6,554 nt of DNA from Candidatus Thorarchaeota archaeon SMTZ1-83. GTDB taxonomy: Archaea; Asgardarchaeota; Thorarchaeia; Thorarchaeales; Thorarchaeaceae. Under the pieces are notes generated by a model that did no database searches, was not told where the DNA came from, and worked only from the letters and a program-made list of their open reading frames with translations. The DNA is taken from NCBI GenBank assembly GCA_001563325.1, contig LRSK01000083.1, positions 1 to 6,554 on the forward strand, in the 5' to 3' direction. This document shows, piece by piece, positions 1-5,634 of this stretch; position 1 is the first letter of the stretch, and every line of letters begins with the position of its first letter. The translations under genes were made by a program, and so were the position numbers.

Positions 1-264
1 CTCGTAAAGATTGAAGGCGACCTTCCCAAGGGTGTGAAACTTTACAGTATACCCGCCACTAGGATAGCTGATGAAGAAGTCGGCACAAAACAGGCTACGA
101 ACGTAGTGATGATAGGAGCATTCACAGCAATAACTGGAATGCTCTCTATGAAAGGTCTCAAGAAACGAATCGAAGAACGCTGGCCACGATTCGCAGAAAC
201 AAACCTCAAGGCACTTGAGCTTGGAATGAAGGCGGGCAAAGCAGCACTAGAGGCACAGCAATAA
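1..264 (+). CDS. 2-oxoacid:ferredoxin oxidoreductase, gamma subunit (C-terminal fragment)
   Basis: The frame is open from the first base, so this is the last 87 codons of a longer gene; the GTG at 34 is an internal valine codon rather than a likely start. The visible protein has the end of the gamma domain of the pyruvate/2-oxoglutarate/2-ketoisovalerate:ferredoxin oxidoreductase family: a short strand ending in IPATRIADE, then the family-typical ATNVVMIGAFTAITG segment and a helical tail with ERWPRFAETNLKALELG. In this family the gamma domain works with alpha, beta (thiamine pyrophosphate) and sometimes ferredoxin-like delta subunits to oxidise a 2-oxoacid to acyl-CoA, CO2 and reduced ferredoxin in the cytoplasm. 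The 2-oxoacid cannot be told from this fragment; a 2-oxoglutarate (KorC-like) or pyruvate (PorC-like) enzyme are both possible. The gene converges on the ATPase activator gene with only 27 bp between the stop codons. Confidence 0.82.
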   Translation, partial: LVKIEGDLPKGVKLYSIPATRIADEEVGTKQATNVVMIGAFTAITGMLSMKGLKKRIEERWPRFAETNLKALELGMKAGKAALEAQQ

Positions 265-291
265 CTTAGATGAGTGTTTCCAACATCAGCC

Positions 292-1083
292 CTAAGAAAC
301 AAGATTATCCTTCATTGCAATAATCGCTGCACCGAGTGCGCCTGTGAGTTGGGGTATTTCTGGAACCCAGAGGTCCGCTTTCAATATATCAGAGAGATAG
401 TAACGGAAAGCAGGGTTCAACGCAACTCCTCCAGTCACACCAATGGGAGTGGCAACACCTACTCTCTTGGAAAGAGACCCTATTTTTGAAGCCATTGACA
501 GATGAACTCCTGCAGCTATATCAGCTGGAGAATCACCAGAACCTATGCGTCCAATCACCTCGCTTTCGGCGAAAACGGTGCAAGTACTGCTGATTGTGCA
601 CGGTGATTTGGATTTCAGGGCGAGAGGTCCTAAATCATCCATTGAAACTTCTAGTACTCGTGCCATGACCTCAAGAAATCTACCTGTGCCAGCGCTGCAT
701 TTGTCATTTAATTCAAAATCCTCAGGTCGCCCATTCGACCCGATTTTAATCACCTTGGAGTCTTGGCCCCCTACATCGATTAGAAGTCGAATATCAGGAT
801 TGAGAGTATTTACACCAACACTATGACAGGTAATCTCCGTCACGGTCTTGTAAGCAATATCGACTATGTTTCGCCCATATCCAGTGCCAATGATGCGACA
901 GTCATCGCTGGTCTTTCCCGATGTCGAGAATAGACTTTCCAAGACATGGGCAACTGCAGAAGCAGCTGAAGCTCCAGTGCCTTGTAGATGTGTGGCAATG
1001 ATGGAACCTTTAGAGTCAACCATGACGCCCTTAGTTGTTGTCGATCCTACATCAAGACCTATCCCAAATGGTTTCCCTGTCAC
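292..1083 (-). CDS. BadF/BadG/BcrA/BcrD-type ATPase, activator of a 2-hydroxyacyl-CoA dehydratase / benzoyl-CoA reductase
   Basis: A 263-residue protein, the usual length for HgdC-type activators. It has the ASKHA ATPase fold signature: phosphate-1 loop DVGSTTTK (11-18), phosphate-2 loop IDVGGQDSK (102-110) and adenosine motif VTGGVALNP (216-224). Cys129 in NDKCSAGTGRFLE and Cys168 in SSTCTVFAESE sit at the positions where this family binds one [4Fe-4S] cluster between the two monomers of a dimer; their 39-residue spacing matches the family. Members hydrolyse ATP to push single low-potential electrons, usually from ferredoxin or flavodoxin, into the catalytic Fe-S subunits. The start is GTG at 1083; a weak AGGATG site (1097-1092) overlaps the stop of the upstream gene, 8 nt before the GTG. 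It is the last gene of the minus-strand operon. Being the only ATPase gene here, it probably forms a homodimer, as in dehydratases; a second ATPase elsewhere cannot be excluded. Confidence 0.95.
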   Translation of the reverse strand: MTGKPFGIGLDVGSTTTKGVMVDSKGSIIATHLQGTGASAASAVAHVLESLFSTSGKTSDDCRIIGTGYGRNIVDIAYKTVTEITCHSVGVNTLNPDIRLLIDVGGQDSKVIKIGSNGRPEDFELNDKCSAGTGRFLEVMARVLEVSMDDLGPLALKSKSPCTISSTCTVFAESEVIGRIGSGDSPADIAAGVHLSMASKIGSLSKRVGVATPIGVTGGVALNPAFRYYLSDILKADLWVPEIPQLTGALGAAIIAMKDNLVS

Positions 1084-1091
1084 AACTAAAA

Positions 1092-1097
1092 CATCCT
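1092..1097 (-). promoter_or_regulatory. Weak ribosome binding site of the ATPase activator gene
   Basis: AGGATG on the minus strand, overlapping the TAG stop (1098-1096) of the BcrB-like gene and 8 nt before GTG 1083. The geometry is the same as at the previous junction, but the match to a Shine-Dalgarno core is weaker and the start is GTG, which could give less ATPase than catalytic subunits (inference). Confidence 0.55.
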
Positions 1098-2307
1098 AGA
1101 CGAACATCTCAAGTAAAGCATCAACACGCGTCTGAATCTGGGCTTCATTGAAGAGCCGGCTGTCGACCATGTCACCCTCAATCACAACACCAGGCACTCC
1201 GGTTCTCTCAGTCACAATCTCTTTGGACACCAGCTGACCAAGTGAGTATCGCTTGCACGATCTGACGGAGAACATTACAAATCCATCAAGGTCGAAGTCC
1301 TTTATGAGCTGACACATCTTGTCGACCTTTGCATCCAAGTTCTTGTTGAGATAGACATTCGAATAGATGTCAGCAATTCCGTCGAGAAGTGAATCTGTAT
1401 CCGTTCCTTCTACTGCACCAGACCAAGCATGTGTGTAAGTGTCTGCAGGGAACACCACACCCTGAGCAGCTAGCTGGTTGAAGAATCTAAGAATGAACCA
1501 TGGAGGGATATTGTCCCATAGCAGCCGGATCTTCTCCTCGCGTATTGCACCTATGCCCTGTTTGACTCGATCTTCGACCTCCGCCAGGAGGACTTCGTAG
1601 AACTCTGTGCAATGCTCCATCCCTCGACTTGAAACCACAGGAGCCATTGTCAGAAAGCGGTCAGCGCAGTTTAATGGACTTGGCTTGTTCTGGCAAGCCT
1701 TGAGTGATTGCGTCCAGAGTTTTATGGCTCTGCTCGAAAGGTCTGATACTTCGCGGAATCTGTCTTCCTCTAATGTCGTGTTGAATGTCTTTGCTAAGAA
1801 CTCGATAAGGCGTTCCAAACCTTGTTTTACATATGCGCGATGGTGAGGTTTCTGTTCAGCTTCAAGTGGAGGTGTGTCAAGCAGAAAGACAGGAGCGCCC
1901 GTCTGTTCAGAATTCGCATCATACCACTTCAGGATTGTACCGCAGATATTATTGCAGCCAAGAAGTGCCTGGGGCTTTGGTAATGCGCCCATGGCTACAT
2001 CATCGGGTCTGTCTGTTGATCCGATGCTTGCCCGAGCATAAGAGCACAATTCCTGCGAGTATCCCAAGTCTTCCGCAAATCCACAGACTTCTGGACCAAT
2101 CTTTGTAGCACCAATGATTGCACCGGCTTGCTCAGGGTACGTTGGAAACACGTTCATGGCGACTGGAATCTCAACGGGGAATCCCGATGACACCCATGCC
2201 AAGGTACCTTCTTCAGAGGCAGCCATTGCTTCCATTCCGTGTCGGAAAGCAATCTGTTGCAGTAGAGCCTGGGTTTCTACCTTCCTATATGGTTTCTCAT
2301 CGTTCAT
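1096..2307 (-). CDS. BcrB/HgdB-like catalytic subunit of a 2-hydroxyacyl-CoA dehydratase / benzoyl-CoA reductase family enzyme
   Basis: A 403-residue member of the 2-hydroxyglutaryl-CoA dehydratase D-component family (HgdB/BcrB/BcrC/FldBC). N-terminal traits are SSGFPVEIPVAMNVFPTYPEQ (about 40-60), ELCSYARASIGS (86-97) and GCNNICG (117-123); the C-terminal half has VRSCKRYSLGQ (348-358) and the family-typical ending GDMVDSRLF.EAQ..TR (from about 378). Cys88, Cys118 and Cys351 are the best candidates for ligands of one [4Fe-4S] cluster by analogy with the family; Cys122 and Cys75 are extra. The ELCSYAR/CNN combination resembles BcrB-type subunits more than BcrC-type. It should pair with the product of the upstream gene in a soluble heterodimer activated by the downstream ATPase. 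Start choice: ATG at 2307, preceded by a strong AAGGAG 8 nt upstream; the longer frame from TTG 2334 or ATG 2331 would overlap the preceding gene and lacks its own binding site. Substrate is not deducible. Confidence 0.92.
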   Translation of the reverse strand: MNDEKPYRKVETQALLQQIAFRHGMEAMAASEEGTLAWVSSGFPVEIPVAMNVFPTYPEQAGAIIGATKIGPEVCGFAEDLGYSQELCSYARASIGSTDRPDDVAMGALPKPQALLGCNNICGTILKWYDANSEQTGAPVFLLDTPPLEAEQKPHHRAYVKQGLERLIEFLAKTFNTTLEEDRFREVSDLSSRAIKLWTQSLKACQNKPSPLNCADRFLTMAPVVSSRGMEHCTEFYEVLLAEVEDRVKQGIGAIREEKIRLLWDNIPPWFILRFFNQLAAQGVVFPADTYTHAWSGAVEGTDTDSLLDGIADIYSNVYLNKNLDAKVDKMCQLIKDFDLDGFVMFSVRSCKRYSLGQLVSKEIVTERTGVPGVVIEGDMVDSRLFNEAQIQTRVDALLEMFV

Positions 2308-2315
2308 TCTTTCCG

Positions 2316-2321
2316 CTCCTT
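2316..2321 (-). promoter_or_regulatory. Ribosome binding site of the BcrB-like gene
   Basis: AAGGAG on the minus strand, 8 nt before ATG 2307. Its first A is the last base of the TGA stop of the upstream BcrC-like gene, which suggests coupled translation of the two subunits. It decides the start in favour of 2307 over TTG 2334 and ATG 2331. Confidence 0.8.
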
Positions 2322-3523
2322 CAATTATCATCAATAGTTTCTAGGAAGGTCTGAATCCTGCCTTCAATCCGAGCACGGTCCGAGAGTTCAGAATCAAGAG
2401 GGAGCTTCACTGTTGGTACGCCAACTTCTTTTGCAGCCCTTTCCAATGAAGGCGACTCGAACTCATCGGGATCACAGAAGGATTGCTCACAAACGATTAG
2501 TCCATGAATTGAGAGTCGTGTAAGGACATCTTTGAGGAATGTGATACGCTTCGGTAAGCCTTCTTGAGTTGGCTCACTATGGGCGCCAAGAATGGACCTA
2601 GCTGATTCTTCATAGGGATCGTCCTCGATGCCTACAGGGGGTGTGAAGACAGTCTTGAATCCGAAGGACAACATATCAAGTACTAGTGTTGTATCACTGA
2701 TACCGTGAACATTTTCCAGAAGGCCAGCCACTGTGTTTGGCTCTATCATTCCTCCAATCACTGCGATTCTTGGACCAGATGTATCAATCACAGTTTCAAA
2801 ATCTGAAAGGTCATGGTTCAAGAGGGAGTCGCGAAGTTGTCCCACCTTGTTTCTTTGACCCATGTTTTCAATTCGCTCTTGGACTTCGTTCCATGTCATC
2901 TTAATCCGATCCGCGGCTTCCTGTGTAGGTGCAGTTAGAAACTCTCCAACAAGACTGGATAGTGTGTTGTAGGAAATCAGTGATGGATGGAGGATTCTGA
3001 CACAATAGAGCAATTGCAGAGCGTTTCGTATCTCATCAAGCAGCATTATTGCCTCCCTAAAGCTTGATTCCGAGAATTCCTCGCCATATAGAGAAGCAAG
3101 CTCATCGGAGAATGCTTTGATTTCCATAGCCAGAAAGTCAACACTCGATGCCCCTAAATCCCCAACTGGATAGGTGAGGCGAAATACATTGTCCTTGGGA
3201 AATCGCTTTCGCCAAACATCTCCAACGTTCTGAAGAGCATCACATGTGTTTCCTGAGAATACTATGCCAGCTAGCTGTGGAAAGCTGTTATTGACCCTCT
3301 GACTAAACAGATTTCGTGTGAGGGAGCAGGAGAATGTCTGCAGACTTGCCTCATACGCTCCAACCACAGAGGGATTGGTGCGGACAAGAGACGGTTTGAG
3401 TCCATGGGCTATGATTATCTCGTGTGGAGGGTGTGGGTAAATGTAGCCAAGAACCCGCTCGCCTGCGTCAACAAGTGCTTTCAGGACCTGATTCGATTGT
3501 TCGATGACTTCTGGATAGCTCAC
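2321..3523 (-). CDS. BcrC/HgdB-like catalytic subunit of a 2-hydroxyacyl-CoA dehydratase / benzoyl-CoA reductase family enzyme
   Basis: A 400-residue second member of the dehydratase D-component family, clearly different from the downstream one, so the enzyme is probably a heterodimer. Recognisable parts are GYIYPHPPHEIIIAHGLKP (26-44), where family members recruit the CoA-ester; VVGAYEASLQTFSCSLTR (53-70); VFSGNTCDALQNVGDVWR (88-105), matching the family's 'VFP.TCD' motif; IAVIGGMIEP (253-262); and EQSFCDPDEFESP (346-358), matching the 'FCDP' motif. Cys66, Cys94 and Cys350 are the likely three protein ligands of a [4Fe-4S] cluster; Cys345 is near the third. It ends with the usual R.EGRIQTFLE helix. 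Start is GTG at 3523 with GAGGTG (3534-3529) 5 nt upstream. First gene of the minus-strand operon, transcribed from the region shared with the divergent synthetase gene. It could act as a dehydratase or a reductase; the homologous double-cubane proteins are a less likely alternative because two distinct subunits are encoded. Confidence 0.9.
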   Translation of the reverse strand: MSYPEVIEQSNQVLKALVDAGERVLGYIYPHPPHEIIIAHGLKPSLVRTNPSVVGAYEASLQTFSCSLTRNLFSQRVNNSFPQLAGIVFSGNTCDALQNVGDVWRKRFPKDNVFRLTYPVGDLGASSVDFLAMEIKAFSDELASLYGEEFSESSFREAIMLLDEIRNALQLLYCVRILHPSLISYNTLSSLVGEFLTAPTQEAADRIKMTWNEVQERIENMGQRNKVGQLRDSLLNHDLSDFETVIDTSGPRIAVIGGMIEPNTVAGLLENVHGISDTTLVLDMLSFGFKTVFTPPVGIEDDPYEESARSILGAHSEPTQEGLPKRITFLKDVLTRLSIHGLIVCEQSFCDPDEFESPSLERAAKEVGVPTVKLPLDSELSDRARIEGRIQTFLETIDDN

Positions 3524-3528
3524 AGGAA

Positions 3529-3534
3529 CACCTC
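3529..3534 (-). promoter_or_regulatory. Ribosome binding site of the BcrC-like gene
   Basis: GAGGTG on the minus strand, 5 nt before the GTG start at 3523. It supports this GTG as the start of the first gene of the operon. Confidence 0.7.
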
Positions 3535-3536
3535 AA

Positions 3537-3553
3537 CTGTCTATCGTGGACAG
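3537..3553 (-). other. Small leader hairpin upstream of the BcrC-like gene
   Basis: CTGTC and GACAG arms (5 bp) around a 7-nt loop, ending 2 nt before the GAGGTG ribosome binding site on the minus strand. It would be in the 5' leader of the operon transcript and could affect initiation, but a 5-bp stem is weak. Confidence 0.25.
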
Positions 3554-3596
3554 CATTAACATTGACGAAGCGCCTTCTGCTTTCTTATCTCTTGTG

Positions 3597-3605
3597 CTAT
3601 AAATC
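3597..3605. promoter_or_regulatory. Candidate archaeal TATA box
   Basis: CTATAAATC on the plus strand, GATTTATAG on the minus. For the minus-strand operon an initiation site about 25 nt downstream would lie near 3570 and give a leader of roughly 50 nt, which is plausible. For the plus-strand synthetase it would give a long leader of about 145 nt, so a box nearer that gene (ATTATATC, 3674-3681) may serve it instead. Called by eye only. Confidence 0.35.
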
Positions 3606-3614
3606 AATTAATTG
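3605..3614. repeat. Perfect 10-bp palindrome next to the TATA-like box
   Basis: CAATTAATTG is its own reverse complement and touches the TATA-like box. A dimeric repressor bound here could block basal factor binding for the minus-strand operon. Low base complexity means chance is a real alternative. Confidence 0.35.
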
Positions 3615-3621
3615 TAGTTCG

Positions 3622-3635
3622 GCATGAAAACATGC
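3622..3635. repeat. Inverted repeat GCATG-N4-CATGC
   Basis: Two perfect 5-bp arms around AAAA, in the middle of the divergent region. The symmetry suits a dimeric transcription factor operator shared by both transcription units; no regulator gene is in the window to pair it with. Confidence 0.4.
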
Positions 3636-3761
3636 AGAATTATGAATCAGAATGAAACTTCGTACTAGCAGAAGATTATATCAAGCAGTGTTTTCGTTAG
3701 AATCTGTCATGCGATACGCAAAAGCTGAAGTATTTTGCGGTTGATAAATCTGAGAGAGAAT

Positions 3762-3768
3762 GGAGTGA
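3762..3768 (+). promoter_or_regulatory. Ribosome binding site of the first acyl-CoA synthetase gene
   Basis: GGAGTGA, 8 nt before ATG 3777. The in-frame GTG at 3765 lies inside this site, which argues against it being the start. Confidence 0.65.
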
Positions 3769-3776
3769 AAAAATCT

Positions 3777-5522
3777 ATGGAAGAAATGATTTGGCATAAG
3801 CATAGATGGCCGGAAACCGTCAAGAAGTCTTTGGACTATCCTGAAGAGCCGCTCTTTGCCATATTGGACAAGATTGCTGCAAAACATCCAGAGGCTCCTT
3901 CCACCCTTTATTCAGGGATTTCGCATTCATTTGCAGAAGTTAAAGACCATGCTGATAGGATTGCTAATTTCCTGTCAAGTAGGGGTATTGGGAAGGGCGA
4001 TAGAGTTGCGATTTTCATGCCGAACGTACCTATGTATCCACCTGTGTTCTTTGGAGTCTTAAAGGCAGGTGCAACAGCTGTGACCTGTAATCCTTCGTAC
4101 AAGATGGGTGAACTAAACTTTCAGCTGAAGGACTCAGGAGCAAAGGCCGTGTTTGTGTTTGACCATCCCTCCTTTACGCCCACGGCATACGGAGCGACTA
4201 AAGGTACTGATGTTAATACTGTCGTGATATGTAGTATCAAGAGCTTCTTGCCGAAAGCAAAGGCGGTCCTTGGTGGCCTTCTAGGGAAAATTCCGAAAGG
4301 CGCATCATATGAGGAAGGAACGGTATTCTATGATGACATCATCGAACAATACGAACCGAAGCCACCAGATGTGAGCATCGACCCGAAGAAAGATCTCGGG
4401 TTGATTCTATACACTGGCGGAACGACAGGTACGCCCAAGGGGGCAATGCTCACTCATCACAACCTGTACAGCAATGTAATGCAGTTTGATGAATGGGTCC
4501 AACTGGAGCCAAAAGGCGGAGGTCCACCAGAGAAACTCAAGCCTGGAGAAGAGGTATTCGTTGGAGCGCTCCCATGGTATCACAGCTATGGCCTAACCCT
4601 TACGATGGTAGCCTCCTATCACATGGGTAGTGCATTGGTATGCATCCCAGACCCAAGGGCTGGAAAGCCGCCCATGAGCGAACTGCTCTCTGAGATTCAA
4701 AAGAACAAGGGATCTATTCTCCACTGTGTCCCAGCACTATATGCTGGAATGATTAGCAACCCGACAGTTGACAAGTATGACCTGTCATCTCTCAAGGGAT
4801 GCGGTTCAGGTGCTGCACCTTTGCCCCCTGAATTGGCCAAGAGATTTGAGGCGCAAACTGGAGCAACACTCTTTGAGGGATATGGTCTGACTGAAACATC
4901 TCCGATGACACACGCCAATCCTGCACTGAAGTCTTTGCGTAAGTTTGGTTCAATTGGAGTCCCTATTCCAGATACATATGCCACTATCTTAGATATCGAA
5001 ACCGGAACCAAAGAATTGAAGCAGGGAGAAACCGGAGAGATAGCTATCAACGGTCCGCAGGTAATGAAAGGCTACTGGAATAAGCCTGAAGAGACTGCTG
5101 AGGTCATGCGAGAAATCGGAGGGAAACGGTACTTCCTGACTGGTGACATAGGTCACATTGATGAGGACGGATTCTTCGTCATCTCCGACAGGAAGAAAGA
5201 CATGATTAATGTCGGTGGCCTGAAGGCCTATCCGAGAGAGATAGAAGACACTTTCTTTGAGCATCCAAAGGTGGCAATGGCTGCTGTAATTGGGTTGCCG
5301 AGAGAGGACGACCCCACCAACGAATACGTCAAGGCGTACATAGTCCTGAAAGATGGTGTTACAGCAGATGAGGACGAGTTCATCGCTTGGGCCAAGGAGA
5401 ACATGGCGGGGTATAAGCGCCCCAAAGAAGTCGAATTTGTTGACACTCTTCCGATGACTGCAGTTGGAAAGGTCCTTCGTCGAGAATTGCGTGACGCAGA
5501 ACTTGCGAAAATGAAGAAGTAG
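3777..5522 (+). CDS. AMP-forming acyl-CoA synthetase (long-chain fatty acid/aromatic acid CoA ligase type)
   Basis: A complete 581-residue adenylate-forming enzyme (ANL superfamily) that activates a carboxylic acid through an acyl-AMP to the acyl-CoA, releasing AMP and pyrophosphate. All core motifs are intact: P-loop YTGGTTGTPKG (212-222), PWYHSYG (266-272), GYGLTETSP (368-376), TGD (455-457), hinge DRKKDMINVGG (471-481) and the C-terminal catalytic lysine in TAVGK (Lys565). Length and motifs fit FadD-like ligases, but acid chain length or aromatic preference cannot be read from these. The region KSFLPKAKAVLGGLLGKIPK (155-174) is basic and hydrophobic and may touch membrane. Start: ATG 3777 aligns with the N-terminus of the paralogue (MEEM.W..RWPE versus MDEM.W..RWPE) and has GGAGTGA 8 nt upstream; in-frame GTG 3765 and TTG 3735 are less likely. 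It is divergent from the radical-enzyme operon, which suggests it prepares the CoA substrate for it (inference). Confidence 0.94.
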   Translation: MEEMIWHKHRWPETVKKSLDYPEEPLFAILDKIAAKHPEAPSTLYSGISHSFAEVKDHADRIANFLSSRGIGKGDRVAIFMPNVPMYPPVFFGVLKAGATAVTCNPSYKMGELNFQLKDSGAKAVFVFDHPSFTPTAYGATKGTDVNTVVICSIKSFLPKAKAVLGGLLGKIPKGASYEEGTVFYDDIIEQYEPKPPDVSIDPKKDLGLILYTGGTTGTPKGAMLTHHNLYSNVMQFDEWVQLEPKGGGPPEKLKPGEEVFVGALPWYHSYGLTLTMVASYHMGSALVCIPDPRAGKPPMSELLSEIQKNKGSILHCVPALYAGMISNPTVDKYDLSSLKGCGSGAAPLPPELAKRFEAQTGATLFEGYGLTETSPMTHANPALKSLRKFGSIGVPIPDTYATILDIETGTKELKQGETGEIAINGPQVMKGYWNKPEETAEVMREIGGKRYFLTGDIGHIDEDGFFVISDRKKDMINVGGLKAYPREIEDTFFEHPKVAMAAVIGLPREDDPTNEYVKAYIVLKDGVTADEDEFIAWAKENMAGYKRPKEVEFVDTLPMTAVGKVLRRELRDAELAKMKK

Positions 5523-5531
5523 AACATCAAT

Positions 5532-5561
5532 AGGGGGATTCTCCCCCTCTTTCCTCTTTTT
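5532..5561 (+). terminator. Hairpin plus T-rich terminator after the first synthetase gene
   Basis: Ten bases after the TAG stop, AGGGGGA (5532-5538) and TCCCCCT (5542-5548) form a perfect 7-bp stem with a 3-nt loop, followed by a pyrimidine tract rich in T (5549-5561) with a run of five T. This looks like an intrinsic terminator; in archaea the T-rich tract alone can stop transcription. It suggests that the second synthetase is at least partly transcribed on its own. Confidence 0.6.
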
Positions 5562-5634
5562 CCCTAACAAATATGAGTAGGCAATGCAATAGCGAGCAGA
5601 TAGTCTGTAATATTGTATTAGGAGTAGATGAGTG
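5562..5634 (+). promoter_or_regulatory. Probable promoter and leader of the second synthetase gene
   Basis: Short AT-rich gap after the terminator. It has a weak TATA-like AAATAT (5569-5574) that would place initiation near 5600, and a perfect 5-3-5 inverted repeat TAATA-TTG-TATTA (5608-5620) abutting the ribosome binding site. Neither is a strong match, so the promoter call rests mostly on the terminator upstream. Confidence 0.35.
5620..5624 (+). promoter_or_regulatory. Ribosome binding site of the second acyl-CoA synthetase gene
   Basis: AGGAG, 7 nt before GTG 5632 and 10 nt before ATG 5635. Spacing slightly favours GTG, whereas the alignment with the paralogue fits ATG. Confidence 0.6.

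Larger units (their letters stand above)
3524..3776. promoter_or_regulatory. Divergent regulatory region between the radical-enzyme operon and the synthetase gene
   Basis: A 253-bp AT-rich stretch with no credible gene. It must contain the promoters of both the minus-strand operon and the first synthetase. Visible elements are a TATA-like box readable in both directions (3597-3605), an adjacent CAATTAATTG palindrome (3605-3614), an inverted repeat GCATG-AAAA-CATGC (3622-3635), a further TATA-like ATTATATC (3674-3681), TGCG-ATA-CGCA (3710-3720), and a small hairpin just upstream of the BcrC-like gene (3537-3553). The presence of promoters follows from gene layout; their exact positions are inferred. 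Confidence 0.7.

Noticed and set aside
265..291. Bidirectional terminator between the converging genes
   Set aside because: No stem or clear T-rich tract could be seen in the 27-bp gap; termination signals may lie within the opposing coding regions.
545..826. 93-codon plus-strand open frame
   Set aside because: Entirely antisense to the ATPase activator gene, whose motifs are intact; no supporting ribosome site or family resemblance.
1833..2108. 91-codon plus-strand open frame
   Set aside because: Antisense to conserved motif regions of the BcrB-like gene, and its translation looks like low-quality antisense sequence.
3681..3887. 68-codon minus-strand open frame covering part of the divergent region
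   Set aside because: Mostly antisense to the N-terminus of the first synthetase and has no family features. The region is better explained as promoters.
4989..5570. 193-codon open frame on the minus strand
   Set aside because: It lies antisense to the C-terminal half of the first synthetase and runs through the terminator. The sense frame has intact catalytic motifs, while the antisense protein shows no recognisable family.
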